Source of the DNA: Ruania suaedae
Lineage (GTDB): Bacteria > Actinomycetota > Actinomycetes > Actinomycetales > Beutenbergiaceae
Assembly: GCF_021049265.1 (NCBI RefSeq)
Contig: NZ_CP088018.1
Location: 930,001-994,000, forward strand
DNA: 64,000 bases
Direction of reading: 5' to 3'
Every line of letters starts with the position of its first letter. Positions within the stretch are counted from its first letter, which is position 1. The notes under the pieces are model-generated. The model saw only the letters and a list, made by a program, of their open reading frames with translations. It was not told where the DNA came from and did no database searches. Below, one piece after another: positions 44,474 through 53,561 of this stretch. Both the position numbers and the translations under genes were made by a program.

Positions 44474-45547
44474 ATGTCCCGAGTCACCCGCACCGCCGCC
44501 GTCCTCACCGCCTCTGCCGCCGCCGTGGCCATGGCGGCCTGCGCACCCCAGGCTGAGGGGGACGCCGTCGACGTGGCAGACATCGACTCCGCCACCTGCG
44601 AGGCGGAGGACGGCCCGTTGCGCATCTACCTCAACCCCTTCGGGCCGACGCTGAGCGAGCAGTTCACCGCGGACACCGGGATCGAGACCGAGATCGCCGA
44701 CCTGGGCGGTGGCGAGATCCTCGCCCGGATCGCGGCCGAGGCGAACAACCCGCAATGGGACGTCGTGATGCTCGACGGGCACGGCAGCCTCCAGGCACTC
44801 GCCGGTCAGGGTCAGCTCCTGACCGACCTCGCTCCCGCCAACCTGGCGAACCTCACCGACGAGGGCCAGGACCTCGTGCCGGCGGATCGCTCGTGGATCC
44901 CGTTCAGCCAGCACGCGGCCGCCGTGATCGCGTACAACACCGACAGCCTGGACGCCGGCGAGAGCCCTCAGAGCTGGGATGCGCTGACCGATCCGGCCTA
45001 CGCGCCGCTGGGCATGGCCGACCCGGCCGTCGCCGCACCCGCCTACCCGGTCGTCTCCCACTTCTTCGAGAGCCTCGGCTCGGACCAGGCCGAGGAGTAC
45101 TTCACCACGATCATCGACAACGGGTTCAACGTCTACGAGAAGAACGGTCCGGTGGGCGAGGCGCTCATCTCGGGGGAGGTGCCGGTCGCTGCCCTGCAGG
45201 AGCAGAACGTGTACGGCCTCATGGAGGTTGGCGAGCCCGTCGACTTCGTGTGGCCCGAGTCGGGTGTGCCGGGCGTCGTGCGGGCAGCCGCGATCAGCGC
45301 CGAGACTCCCCGCCCGTGTGCGGCCTCGAAGCTCGTCGACTGGATCCTGGACCCGGGCAACGTGGAGTACCTCATGGAGAACGGCGGCAACGACGGCACC
45401 TTCACCCCCTACGTCGAGGGTGTGGACACCTCATCCCTGCCCGCCGACCGCCCCGCCGAGGGCCGCTTGCTGATCACCGACGCCGACTTCGCCGCCCAGA
45501 ACGAGGCGGACATCAAGGACTGGTTCGCCAACCAGCAGGCACGCTAG
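44474..45547 (+). CDS. ABC transporter substrate-binding lipoprotein (FbpA/Fe3+ type)
   Basis: 357 residues. Lipoprotein signal RVTRTAAVLTASAAAVAMAAC with lipobox Cys near residue 22. The mature protein is a type II periplasmic-binding fold (LRIYLNPFGPTLSEQFTADT, WDVVMLDGHGSLQALAGQGQ, AAVIAYNTDSLDAG). Homologues carry Fe3+, thiamine, putrescine or 2-aminoethylphosphonate; the tyrosine ligands of true iron binders are not obvious. ATG at 44474 with GGAG seven bases upstream. First gene of a three-gene transporter operon. Confidence 0.88.
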   Translation: MSRVTRTAAVLTASAAAVAMAACAPQAEGDAVDVADIDSATCEAEDGPLRIYLNPFGPTLSEQFTADTGIETEIADLGGGEILARIAAEANNPQWDVVMLDGHGSLQALAGQGQLLTDLAPANLANLTDEGQDLVPADRSWIPFSQHAAAVIAYNTDSLDAGESPQSWDALTDPAYAPLGMADPAVAAPAYPVVSHFFESLGSDQAEEYFTTIIDNGFNVYEKNGPVGEALISGEVPVAALQEQNVYGLMEVGEPVDFVWPESGVPGVVRAAAISAETPRPCAASKLVDWILDPGNVEYLMENGGNDGTFTPYVEGVDTSSLPADRPAEGRLLITDADFAAQNEADIKDWFANQQAR

Positions 45548-45556
45548 GTACGGCCG

Positions 45557-47317
45557 GTGACTCTCACGCAGACGCGGAACAGGTCAGAACCGCTCGCACC
45601 CGCCCGCTCCCGCCATGTCCCTGCCGGTGAGGTCCTCGGCTGGGCGCTCACCGCCGTGCTCGTCGTCCTCATCGGCGTCCCGCTCGTGTTCGTCCTGCTG
45701 CAGGCCGTCTTCCCGGGGATCGGCCTGACCACCACGTGGGGATTCCAGCCGGAGCTGCTCGGTGAGATCGCGGACCGGCCGCTCTGGCAGCGCTCGTTGA
45801 GCAATTCGCTGGTGCTGGCCTTCGGCTCCATGCTGCTGGGCGGAAGCCTGGGCTTCTCCCTCGCCCTGCTGCGGCACAGCGTGCGCTTCCCGGGAGCACG
45901 ACTGCTCGACGGCGCCGCGTGGGTACTGCTGGTCAGCCCCTCGTTCATCCTTGCCCAGGGCTGGGTGATGTTCGCCTCGCCCTCCGGTGTCGCCGCGAAC
46001 AGCCTGGGCATGCCGTGGGTCGCCGATCTCGTCTTCACCCCCGGTGGCCTGATCGTCGTGATGAGCCTGACGCAGTACCCGCTCGCCTATCTCGCCGTGA
46101 GTGCGGCGCTTCACTGGGACGACGCCAACTACCGGCACGCGGCTGCCCTGAGTGGTGCGCGCGGGTGGACCATCATGCGCACGATCCGCATGCCCCTGCT
46201 CGCTCCGGCGGCACTGAGCGGCGCCGTGCTCGTCTTCGTCGACGTCATCGGCGATTTCGGTCTGCCCGCCGCACTCTCCGCGTCCTACAACTTCCCGACG
46301 TTGCCCTATTCGATCTATGCCTCGGTGCGCCAGAGCCCGGTGCGCTTCGAGCTGGCAGGAGTGCTCTCGCTCTACCTGGTGCTCATCCTCGCGGTGGCGA
46401 TCATCGCCTACATGCGCCTGTTGCGACGCGGCCGCTTCGACTTCCTCACCGGGCAGTCCTCGACGGTCGCCACCCCTGTGGCCAAGCATCCGCGGCTGTG
46501 GTCCGGGGTGACGGTGCTGGTGCTCATCCTGACCCTCGGGCTCCCGTTGAGCTCGTCCCTGCAGGTCTCCCTCTCGCAGTCGATCTCAGGGGGACTGACG
46601 CCGGAGAACTTCACGCTCGAGCACTACGCCGCGTTCTTGGATCCCGGATCCGGGATGCGGTTGCTCGAGGGTGCCGGCAACAGCCTGATGATCGCCGTCG
46701 CAGTGGCGATCCTCACCACCGTGCTGGGCTTCCTCATCGGGGTGGTGCTGACGTTCACCTCCTTCCGCGGCCGGATGGTGATCGATGTCGCCGGCACCGT
46801 GGCGCTCGCCATCCCTGGCATCGTGCTCGCCGTCGGGTACATCTTCGTGTGGAACCAGCCGGTGCTCTCGGATCTCGGGATCGGCCTCTACGGCCAACCG
46901 GTTCTCCTCGTGCTCGCGGGGGTGGCCACCGCGGTGCCGATCGCGGTGCGGCTGCAATTGGGCGCACTCGCCCAGATCCCCGTGAGCTTCCTGCACTCGG
47001 CTGCGCTCGCCGGCGTTCCGCTGCTGAGCCGGCTGCGCACGATCCTCGTTCCGCTCCTCGCCCCGGCCCTGCTCTCAGCACTGGTCGCGATCTTCGCCTC
47101 CAGCGTGTTCGATCTGGCGGCGAGCACCATGCTCGCGCCCCCCGACTTCGCCACGCTGCCGGTGGAGATCCTGCTGGAGTACGACCGCGGCCACTACGGC
47201 TCCGCCACGGCGGGCGCCATCGTCACCGCCGCCGTGGTCGTGACCCTGGCCGGCATCTCCACCGCCCTCGGACGCCGACTGATCCGCAGCCAACAGAACC
47301 GAACGGGGACCCCGTGA
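45557..47317 (+). CDS. ABC transporter permease, two fused membrane domains (FbpB type)
   Basis: 586 residues, about 12 helices in two halves. Each half carries the ATPase-coupling EAA-like loop: AALSGARGWTIMRTIRMPLL and AALAGVPLLSRLRTILVPLL. Fusion of both halves is characteristic of the FbpB/SfuB and AEP permeases. GTG start 10 bp after the binding-protein gene; its TGA overlaps the ATPase start. Confidence 0.93.
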   Translation: MTLTQTRNRSEPLAPARSRHVPAGEVLGWALTAVLVVLIGVPLVFVLLQAVFPGIGLTTTWGFQPELLGEIADRPLWQRSLSNSLVLAFGSMLLGGSLGFSLALLRHSVRFPGARLLDGAAWVLLVSPSFILAQGWVMFASPSGVAANSLGMPWVADLVFTPGGLIVVMSLTQYPLAYLAVSAALHWDDANYRHAAALSGARGWTIMRTIRMPLLAPAALSGAVLVFVDVIGDFGLPAALSASYNFPTLPYSIYASVRQSPVRFELAGVLSLYLVLILAVAIIAYMRLLRRGRFDFLTGQSSTVATPVAKHPRLWSGVTVLVLILTLGLPLSSSLQVSLSQSISGGLTPENFTLEHYAAFLDPGSGMRLLEGAGNSLMIAVAVAILTTVLGFLIGVVLTFTSFRGRMVIDVAGTVALAIPGIVLAVGYIFVWNQPVLSDLGIGLYGQPVLLVLAGVATAVPIAVRLQLGALAQIPVSFLHSAALAGVPLLSRLRTILVPLLAPALLSALVAIFASSVFDLAASTMLAPPDFATLPVEILLEYDRGHYGSATAGAIVTAAVVVTLAGISTALGRRLIRSQQNRTGTP

Positions 47318-48438
47318 TGAGTACCCACCCCGCAGACCTCACGATCGAGAATCTCAGCAAGGGCTATCCGGGTGCCGGCGGCACCGTTCCGGCGCTGGAG
47401 GAGCTATCGGTCTGCGTCGATTCCGGAAGTACGCTCGCGGTGCTGGGGCCCAGCGGTTGCGGGAAGTCGACACTGCTGCGGCTGATCGCCGGGATCGAAG
47501 CGCCCGACGCCGGTCGCATCGTGCTCGGTGGCAGGGAACTCTCGCGGCTCGACCTCACGGTCGACGCGGACCGACGCGGAATCAACATGGTGTTCCAGAA
47601 CTACGCCCTCTGGCCTCATCTGCGTGTGCGGGACATCATCGGCTACGGCCTCCTCCACGGACGGCACCGCACCGATCGGGCGAGGCGGGAGGCGAAAGTC
47701 GCCGAACTCGTGGAGCTGTTGCAACTCGCGGGGCTCGAGGACCGCCGGCCGGCAGAGATCTCGGGTGGTCAGCAACAGCGCGTCGCCATCGCGCGGGCGC
47801 TCGCCACCGAGCCTGACCTCCTGCTCTTCGACGAGCCGCTGTCCAACCTCGACGTGCAGTTGCGCGCGACCATGCGCACCGATCTCGCCACCCTGTTGCG
47901 CCGCCTGTCCACGACGGCCGTCTATGTCACCCACGACGTGACCGAGGCACTGGCGCTGGCCGACCGCATCCTGGTGCTCGATCACGGCAGAGCGGTCCAG
48001 CTCGATACGGCGCGAGCGGTCTTCTCGAGGCCTGCCACGCCGTGGGTCGCGGCGATGGCCGGTTTCAGCTCGCGGCTGGTCCCGCAGCGCGTGGATCGAG
48101 CCGCGGGAGAAGCGCGAGTGATCCTCGGCGACGAGACCCTGCTGGGCCAAGCATGCGGGGACGGCTCGGGCGGACCGGACGGCACGAACAGGTCGCCCCA
48201 GGTCTTCATCCATCCCGACGCGGTGCGGCTGGTCTACGGCCTGCCTGCCGGAGCGGCGGGTACGGTCAGCGGCGTCGTCACGGCGTGCGTCTACGAAGGG
48301 CGTGCCTATCGGGTGACCGTGCAGATTCCCGACGCCGGTACGGTCAGCCTCCTCGCGCCGAGCAGTCTCGAGCCGGAGACGCGCGTGGCCCTGAGCATCG
48401 ACCCCGATGGGGTTCTCGTCTTCGGACGTGCGGCGTGA
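47317..48438 (+). CDS. ABC transporter ATP-binding protein (FbpC/PotA type)
   Basis: 373 residues. Walker A GPSGCGKSTLL, Q-loop VFQNYALWPH, signature ISGGQQQRVAIARALA, Walker B LLLFDEPLSNLD, H-loop THDVTEALALADR, then a C-terminal TOBE-like beta domain (about 250-373). ATG at 47317 gives a TGATG overlap; an in-frame GTG one codon earlier is also possible. Powers the adjacent permease. Confidence 0.94.
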   Translation: MSTHPADLTIENLSKGYPGAGGTVPALEELSVCVDSGSTLAVLGPSGCGKSTLLRLIAGIEAPDAGRIVLGGRELSRLDLTVDADRRGINMVFQNYALWPHLRVRDIIGYGLLHGRHRTDRARREAKVAELVELLQLAGLEDRRPAEISGGQQQRVAIARALATEPDLLLFDEPLSNLDVQLRATMRTDLATLLRRLSTTAVYVTHDVTEALALADRILVLDHGRAVQLDTARAVFSRPATPWVAAMAGFSSRLVPQRVDRAAGEARVILGDETLLGQACGDGSGGPDGTNRSPQVFIHPDAVRLVYGLPAGAAGTVSGVVTACVYEGRAYRVTVQIPDAGTVSLLAPSSLEPETRVALSIDPDGVLVFGRAA

Positions 48439-48459
48439 GCGCACCGGTAGCCTGGCGAC

Positions 48460-48978
48460 ATGTCCGGGCCGCATGTGACCTCGCGGCCGACGAGTGGAAT
48501 CGTCATGCTCTTCGTCGGTGAGGGCTGGGGGAAGAGCGCCGCGGCCTACGGGTATGCCAGCCGCAGCATCGGCCGCGGGTGGCGCACGCTGGTCGTGCAG
48601 TTCCTCAAAGGGGCGTCGTGGAATGCGGCCGAGCGAGCATCGGGCCGCCGGCTCGGCATCGAATGGCCGGTGTTCACCCGCGGAGCCACGTGGGCCCAGG
48701 ATCGCCCCGAACACCTGGGGGAGGAAGCCTGGGCGGTCGGCCGGGAGGCGATTCTCGGCGGAGACCATGGCCTGGTGGTGCTCGACGAGATCACCCACGC
48801 GATCGCCGCGGGCTGGGTGAACGAGCGTGAGGTCGTCGAGACGATCGCGGCCCGCCCGGCCACCACGAGCGTCATCATGACCGGTCGCACGGCCTCTCGC
48901 CGGGTCCGGGGTGTCGCCGACACCGTCACCAGATTCGAGCGTGCGAAGCATCAGGAGAAGCGAGGAATTCTTGACTGA
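48460..48978 (+). CDS. CobO/BtuR-like corrinoid adenosyltransferase homologue
   Basis: 172 residues. The whole frame matches the CobO plan: P-loop VGEGWGKSAAAYGYA, GWRTLVVQFLKGASW, IEWPVFTRGATW, DHGLVVLDEITHAI (Walker B), TSVIMTGRTASRRVR and KHQEKRGILD at the end. The usual GDGKGK loop reads GEGWGK, so a conserved Lys is Trp. No other cobalamin gene is nearby. The ATG follows TAGCCT by six bases (leaderless). Enzyme activity is uncertain. Confidence 0.8.
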   Translation: MSGPHVTSRPTSGIVMLFVGEGWGKSAAAYGYASRSIGRGWRTLVVQFLKGASWNAAERASGRRLGIEWPVFTRGATWAQDRPEHLGEEAWAVGREAILGGDHGLVVLDEITHAIAAGWVNEREVVETIAARPATTSVIMTGRTASRRVRGVADTVTRFERAKHQEKRGILD

Positions 48979-49399
48979 GACAGTCGATGACATCCGCGTT
49001 CTCGCCGCGGGCGGCCTCCTCATCCGCACCTGCGCAGAGTCCTCCGCCGTGGGGACCCTCCTCATCCACCGGCCCCGCCACGGCGACTGGTCCTTCCCGA
49101 AAGGAAAGCTCGACCCCGGCGAGACGCTCGAACAGGCTGCACTGCGCGAGGTGTACGAGGAGACGGCCTTGCGTTGCGAGCTCGGGTCCTGGCTCGGGGT
49201 GGTCGACTACCCGCTCTCCGGCGGTGGTCTCAAGCGCACCACCTACTGGCTCATGCAGCCCCGCTCCGACGACGGGTTCATCGCCGGAGCGGAGGTGGAC
49301 GCCGTGCGCTGGCTCCCCCTCGAGGACGCCGCCGAGGTGGTAACGCACCCACTCGATCGCGCGCTCGCACGCAGAGCGGTTGCGGCCCTGGAGTCCTAG
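48971..49399 (+). CDS. NUDIX hydrolase
   Basis: 142 residues. The NUDIX box KLDPGETLEQAALREVYEET is intact (G-x5-E-x7-RE-x2-EE). HGDWSFPKGKLD resembles the Ap4A/diphosphoinositol-phosphate type of hydrolase seen beside phosphohistidine domains in other actinobacteria, but here it stands alone. A TTG start at 48971, overlapping the CobO-like gene by 8 bp with GAGGA upstream, is preferred because the frame has no ATG nearer the domain. Confidence 0.85.
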   Translation: MTETVDDIRVLAAGGLLIRTCAESSAVGTLLIHRPRHGDWSFPKGKLDPGETLEQAALREVYEETALRCELGSWLGVVDYPLSGGGLKRTTYWLMQPRSDDGFIAGAEVDAVRWLPLEDAAEVVTHPLDRALARRAVAALES

Positions 49400-49767
49400 A
49401 CGTCGGCGCCCGGCGAGCGGCGGCCCCGGGCGGCCGAGACGAGCGCCCCGAGCAGGAGGGTCGCGCCGGCGATCCCGAGGATGCCGATGACGACGGTGGC
49501 GGGATCGAGCCGGGCGCCGAGCCCGATGGCGATCACGACGCCGCCGAGCAGGATCAGCACCAGCCCCCACACCACGGTGCGCAACCGGGTGCCCTCCCGC
49601 GGAGCGGGCGTGCTGGGCGCCTGGGCGCCGTCGTACTGCATGGGTGCGGTGGTCGATGACATGGTCTCTGCCTCCTGGACGGGCTGGTGATCGGCGGGCT
49701 GCTGCGCGAACTGGTCAGTGGGCTGCTCGGTGGACTGGTCAGTGGATGTGACGCGGTCGGTGCTCAT
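49396..49767 (-). CDS. Membrane protein of PspC operon, unrecognised
   Basis: 123 residues. A hydrophilic Gln/Thr/Ser-rich N-terminus (~65 residues) precedes two membrane helices (TVVWGLVLILLGGVVIAIGL and ATVVIGILGIAGATLLLGAL). ATG overlaps the stop of the PspC gene by ATGA, so the two are translated together. Its C-terminal stop lies back to back with the NUDIX gene. Confidence 0.78.
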   Translation of the reverse strand: MSTDRVTSTDQSTEQPTDQFAQQPADHQPVQEAETMSSTTAPMQYDGAQAPSTPAPREGTRLRTVVWGLVLILLGGVVIAIGLGARLDPATVVIGILGIAGATLLLGALVSAARGRRSPGADV

Positions 49768-51401
49768 GAGGTCTCCTCGATCACGATCTCGCCGAACCCG
49801 AGGTCGACTTCCAGCTCCAGCGGGGTGTCCTCGCCCGGTGCCTCGGCCGCCGGGGAGGTGAGGGTCACCTCGCGGCTGCCGCCGATGCGCCACCCGCGAT
49901 CCAGGCTCTCGTCGACGGTCTGGGTCGTGCGGCCCTCGGCCTGCGCCGTCCAGTCGTCAAGGCCGTAGGTGGTGATCTCACCGGTCACCGATGCCTCGAC
50001 GGTGACCGGCATGCCCTCGGGCACCATCACGATGATCTGGCCGGCGCCCATCCCGACCTCGACGGGGTCGGTGACGGTCACGTTCTGCAGGTCGGTGAGG
50101 TCCACCCGCAGGGCGCCACCGGCGAGCTCGTCGTAGCCCTGGGCGGCCTCGGCCGCGGTGGCCGGGCGCCAGAGCTGGTCGCTGTAGGCAGCGACGTTGC
50201 CCCAGTCGTAGCGGTGCACCACCTCGGCGGAGTAGGTCAGTGCCATCGGGACCGCAACGATCGCCGCGATCGTCCCCAGCACGCCGAGGCTGCCGGAGCG
50301 GCGCCCGCGCAGACCGGCGATCACGGCCCCGAGGCCGAGGAGCGCGACCGCGGAGCCGATGGCGAGCAGTGCCACGCTCCAGCCGTCGTCCCAGGCGCCG
50401 GGTCCGTGGGAGAAGGTCAGGACGCCGCTGTAGTCGGCAGCGAGGAGCAGGGCGATCACCAGCAGGACCAGGCCGAGGATGATCCGCACGAGCGTGGCGC
50501 CGGGCCCGGGCACCCGGGGCCGGGGCGGCGGTGCAGCTGCGGCGGGGGGCTGGGGCGCCGCTGCGGGCGGCATGGGTGGGTGGTTGTCGGGTCCGCCGGG
50601 CCCGCCCGGGTGGATCTGCTCGTCGGACTCCGCGTGGGTGGTGCTCATGAGGACCTCGGTCTCGTCGTGGGGTCGGTCGGATGGCGCGGGTGCCGCCTGG
50701 TCGTCATCGGTCCGCTCGTCCACCGGGCCGCTCGGGGCGGGGATGGTGGCGCCGGCGGTGCTACCGGCCGCGGCGAACGGGACTGTGAGGTCGGTCGAGG
50801 GTGCGGGTTGTGCGCCCGGGCCGCCCGGCGGGGCTGGCGGAGGTCCTGCCGGTCCTGCGGGGCCACTCGGCCCGGCAGGTCCACCCCATCCGGCGGGCCC
50901 TTCCGGCCACGGCCTGCCGGGGCCCTCACCGGCGCCGCTGCCATGGCCGCCCTCGCTGCGGCGCCCCTGCTGGATGGCGAGCACGACGACCGCCGCCAGG
51001 GCGATCAGCGCGATCAGGCCCACGCTGAACGCCAGCCCGTCCCATCCGCTCCACCAGAAGCCGACGCGGGAGAGACCCACGATCACCATCAGGATCGCTC
51101 CGGCCAGCGCCGCGTCGAAACGGCCGCGGAAGGCCTCCTGCAGGTGCACCCGGCCGTCGGAGCGCTCCGGCAGCAGGGCCCAGGCGAGCCCGTACAGCAA
51201 CAGGCCCACCCCGCCGAACAGGGTCACCAGCAGCAGGGCGCCGCGGACGATCAGCGGGTCGATGCCGAGGCGGTGGGCCACGCCGGCCGCCACGCCACCG
51301 ATCCACCGGTCGTCGGTGCGGGCGATACCGATCCGCCGCAGGGAGTCGAAGAAACTATCCGCAGCCTGTGGCGGCTGCGGCGGGGAAGAGTACGAGGTCA
51401 T
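49764..51401 (-). CDS. PspC-domain membrane protein with C-terminal adhesin-like domain
   Basis: 545 residues. PspC domain at about 20-85 (DDRWIGGVAAGVAHRLGIDP, VTLFGGVGLLLYGLAWALLP), more helices, a long Gly/Pro-rich disordered linker (~150-300), two further helices and a beta-rich exterior domain (LRVDLTDLQNVTVTDPVEVG ... LELEVDLGFGEIVIEE), like the toast-rack/LiaF-type domains. Probably senses or buffers cell-envelope stress with the divergent kinase. ATG at 51401. Confidence 0.88.
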   Translation of the reverse strand: MTSYSSPPQPPQAADSFFDSLRRIGIARTDDRWIGGVAAGVAHRLGIDPLIVRGALLLVTLFGGVGLLLYGLAWALLPERSDGRVHLQEAFRGRFDAALAGAILMVIVGLSRVGFWWSGWDGLAFSVGLIALIALAAVVVLAIQQGRRSEGGHGSGAGEGPGRPWPEGPAGWGGPAGPSGPAGPAGPPPAPPGGPGAQPAPSTDLTVPFAAAGSTAGATIPAPSGPVDERTDDDQAAPAPSDRPHDETEVLMSTTHAESDEQIHPGGPGGPDNHPPMPPAAAPQPPAAAAPPPRPRVPGPGATLVRIILGLVLLVIALLLAADYSGVLTFSHGPGAWDDGWSVALLAIGSAVALLGLGAVIAGLRGRRSGSLGVLGTIAAIVAVPMALTYSAEVVHRYDWGNVAAYSDQLWRPATAAEAAQGYDELAGGALRVDLTDLQNVTVTDPVEVGMGAGQIIVMVPEGMPVTVEASVTGEITTYGLDDWTAQAEGRTTQTVDESLDRGWRIGGSREVTLTSPAAEAPGEDTPLELEVDLGFGEIVIEETS

Positions 51402-51559
51402 GACATCGAGTCAACTCCCCGGGGCCGCGCGGCGGTATCGGGAAAGACCCTGACCCGTCCCTGAAACCTCACGCCTCGCACGGGCACGGGACCCTGACTC
51501 GCCCCTGAGGTCGGGGGCCGGGCGGCCGCACACGGGCCCGCGCGTGCCACGATGTCGCC

Positions 51560-52831
51560 ATGACCCCTGCCAAGGCCGAGCCGCAGCGGACCCGCCCCGG
51601 TGCGGTCCCGCTGCGCCGCCCTGTCCAGGGCCGGGTGCTGCTCGGAGTGACCGCGGGACTCTCGCTCCATCTCGGTGTGCCGGTGGCCGCCATCCGCTGG
51701 CTCTTCGCCCTCCTGACGCTCGCGTTCGGCTCCGGCGTGGTGCTGTACGTGTGGTTCGCGCTCACCGTGCCTGGCGGCGACCCGCAGGAGGCCGCCGCCG
51801 AGGCCCGCCCCGGGCGGTTGACCCGGCTGGTGCCGCGGCTGCGTGCGGTGACCGCGAGCACCCGCGGATCCGACCTCGTGGTCGGTGCTGCCCTGCTGGT
51901 GGTGGCGGCGCTGCTGCTGGCCAGTCAGGTACAGGACTGGTTCGGTGGCGCCTGGTTGCTGCCGGTCGTGGTGTTGATCGCCGGGGCCGCACTGGCGTGG
52001 AGCCAGATCGAGGTGACCGAGCGGCAGCGCCGCAGCGGGCAGCCGGTGCGGCGGACCTCGGTGCTACTGCGCGTCGGCGGCGGACTGGCGCTGGCCCTGC
52101 TCGGCGTCGTGATCTTCGTGGCCCGCGGCAAGCCGCTCGGTGACGTGGTCAACGGCGTCCTCGCCGGGCTGGCCATCCTCGCCGGCACGGCGTTCGTGCT
52201 CGCCCCGCTGGGACTGCGGCTGTGGAGGGACCTGGTGGCCGAGCGGGCGGCCCGGGCGCGCGAGTCCGAGCGTGCCGACATCGCCGCCCACCTGCACGAC
52301 TCGGTCCTGCAGACCCTCTCGCTCATCCGTTCCCGCGCCGAGGACCCGGCGTTCGTGCGCCGGATGGCGCGGGGCCAGGAGCGGGAGCTGCGGGACTGGC
52401 TGTATGCGGACCGGCCCGAACCGGGGGAGTCCGTGGCCCATGAGCTGCGACGGGCCGCCGGGGAGGTCGAGGACCACCACGGGGTGGAGATCGACGTCGT
52501 CACCGCCGGCGATGCCGTGCCCGATGAGCGCACGCCGGCCCTGGTCTCGGCCGCGCGGGAGGCGATGGTCAACGCCGTGGTCCACGGCGCCCCACCGGTC
52601 TCGATCTACGTCGAGGTCGGGCCGGAGGCCTCGGAGGTCTACGTGCGCGATCGCGGGGGCGGGTTCGATGTGGACGCGGTGGGGGAGGACCGGCACGGGG
52701 TGCGGCACTCGATCTTCGGGCGGATGCGGCGCCACGGCGGCCACGCCGACATCCGCAGCGACGCCGAGCGGGGCACGGAGGTGCGGCTGCACATGCCGCA
52801 CCACGAAACGTCAGGAGGTAGGAGCACATGA
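51560..52831 (+). CDS. PspC-domain sensor histidine kinase
   Basis: 423 residues. An N-terminal PspC domain (GRVLLGVTAGLSLHLGVPVA, FGSGVVLYVWFALTVPGG), five or so helices, then HisKA_3 with ERADIAAHLHDSVLQTLSLI (phosphoacceptor His in LHDS), and an ATPase domain (SAAREAMVNAVVHGAPPVSI N-box, RDRGGGFD, GVRHSIFGRMRRHGG). Diverges from the PspC/toast-rack operon by 158 bp and is coupled to its regulator by ATGA. Confidence 0.93.
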   Translation: MTPAKAEPQRTRPGAVPLRRPVQGRVLLGVTAGLSLHLGVPVAAIRWLFALLTLAFGSGVVLYVWFALTVPGGDPQEAAAEARPGRLTRLVPRLRAVTASTRGSDLVVGAALLVVAALLLASQVQDWFGGAWLLPVVVLIAGAALAWSQIEVTERQRRSGQPVRRTSVLLRVGGGLALALLGVVIFVARGKPLGDVVNGVLAGLAILAGTAFVLAPLGLRLWRDLVAERAARARESERADIAAHLHDSVLQTLSLIRSRAEDPAFVRRMARGQERELRDWLYADRPEPGESVAHELRRAAGEVEDHHGVEIDVVTAGDAVPDERTPALVSAAREAMVNAVVHGAPPVSIYVEVGPEASEVYVRDRGGGFDVDAVGEDRHGVRHSIFGRMRRHGGHADIRSDAERGTEVRLHMPHHETSGGRST

Positions 52832-53478
52832 GCCTGCGAGTGGTGCTGGTCGATGACCACCGGATGGTGCGCGTGGGGGTCCGCAGCGAGCTGGCCGAGG
52901 ATCTGCAGGTGGTCGGGGAGGCGGCCGACGTGCCCTCGGCCGTGGCCGCGGTCCGGGAGCTGAGCCCCGACGTCGTGCTCCTGGACGTGCACCTGCCCGG
53001 CGGCCAGGGCGGCGGGGGCGCCGAGGTGATCCGGGAGTGCTCGGACCTGCTCGGCCCGGTGCGGTTCCTGGCACTGTCGGTCTCGGACGCCTCCGAGGAC
53101 GTGGTCTCGGTGATCCGGGCCGGGGCTCGCGGCTATGTCACCAAGGCGATCGCCGGCGCCGACCTGTCCGACGCGATCCGCCGGGTGGCCGGCGGCGATG
53201 CGGTGTTCTCCCCGCGCCTGGCGGGCTTCGTGCTGGATGCCTTCGGCACGGCGGCCACCGACGTCGCGGTGACCGACGACGAGCTCGACCGGCTCTCCGC
53301 CCGTGAGCAGGAGGTGATGCGCCTCATCGCCCGCGGCTACACCTACCGCGAGGTCGCCGGTGAGCTGTTCATCTCCGTCAAGACCGTCGAGACCCACGTC
53401 TCGGCGGTGCTGCGCAAGCTGCAGCTTTCCTCCCGGCACGAGCTGACCCGGTGGGCGGCGGTGCGCCGGCTGCTGTGA
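52828..53478 (+). CDS. NarL/LuxR-family response regulator of the PspC system
   Basis: 216 residues. Receiver: LRVVLVDDHRMVRVGVRSEL, phosphoacceptor in SPDVVLLDVHLPGGQG, switch residues in LALSVSDA and YVTKAI. LuxR helix-turn-helix: LSAREQEVMRLIARGYTYRE then ISVKTVETHVSAVLRKLQ. Likely to act on the divergent PspC operon; the 158-bp gap is where its sites should lie. Confidence 0.94.
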   Translation: MSLRVVLVDDHRMVRVGVRSELAEDLQVVGEAADVPSAVAAVRELSPDVVLLDVHLPGGQGGGGAEVIRECSDLLGPVRFLALSVSDASEDVVSVIRAGARGYVTKAIAGADLSDAIRRVAGGDAVFSPRLAGFVLDAFGTAATDVAVTDDELDRLSAREQEVMRLIARGYTYREVAGELFISVKTVETHVSAVLRKLQLSSRHELTRWAAVRRLL

Positions 53479-53561
53479 GCCGGCTGCAGTGAGGCGGTGG
53501 AACGCCGCGTTGTCAGACCGCGGGCCCGTGCGCGAGAGTGCTTCCGGAGAGGAGATCGACC

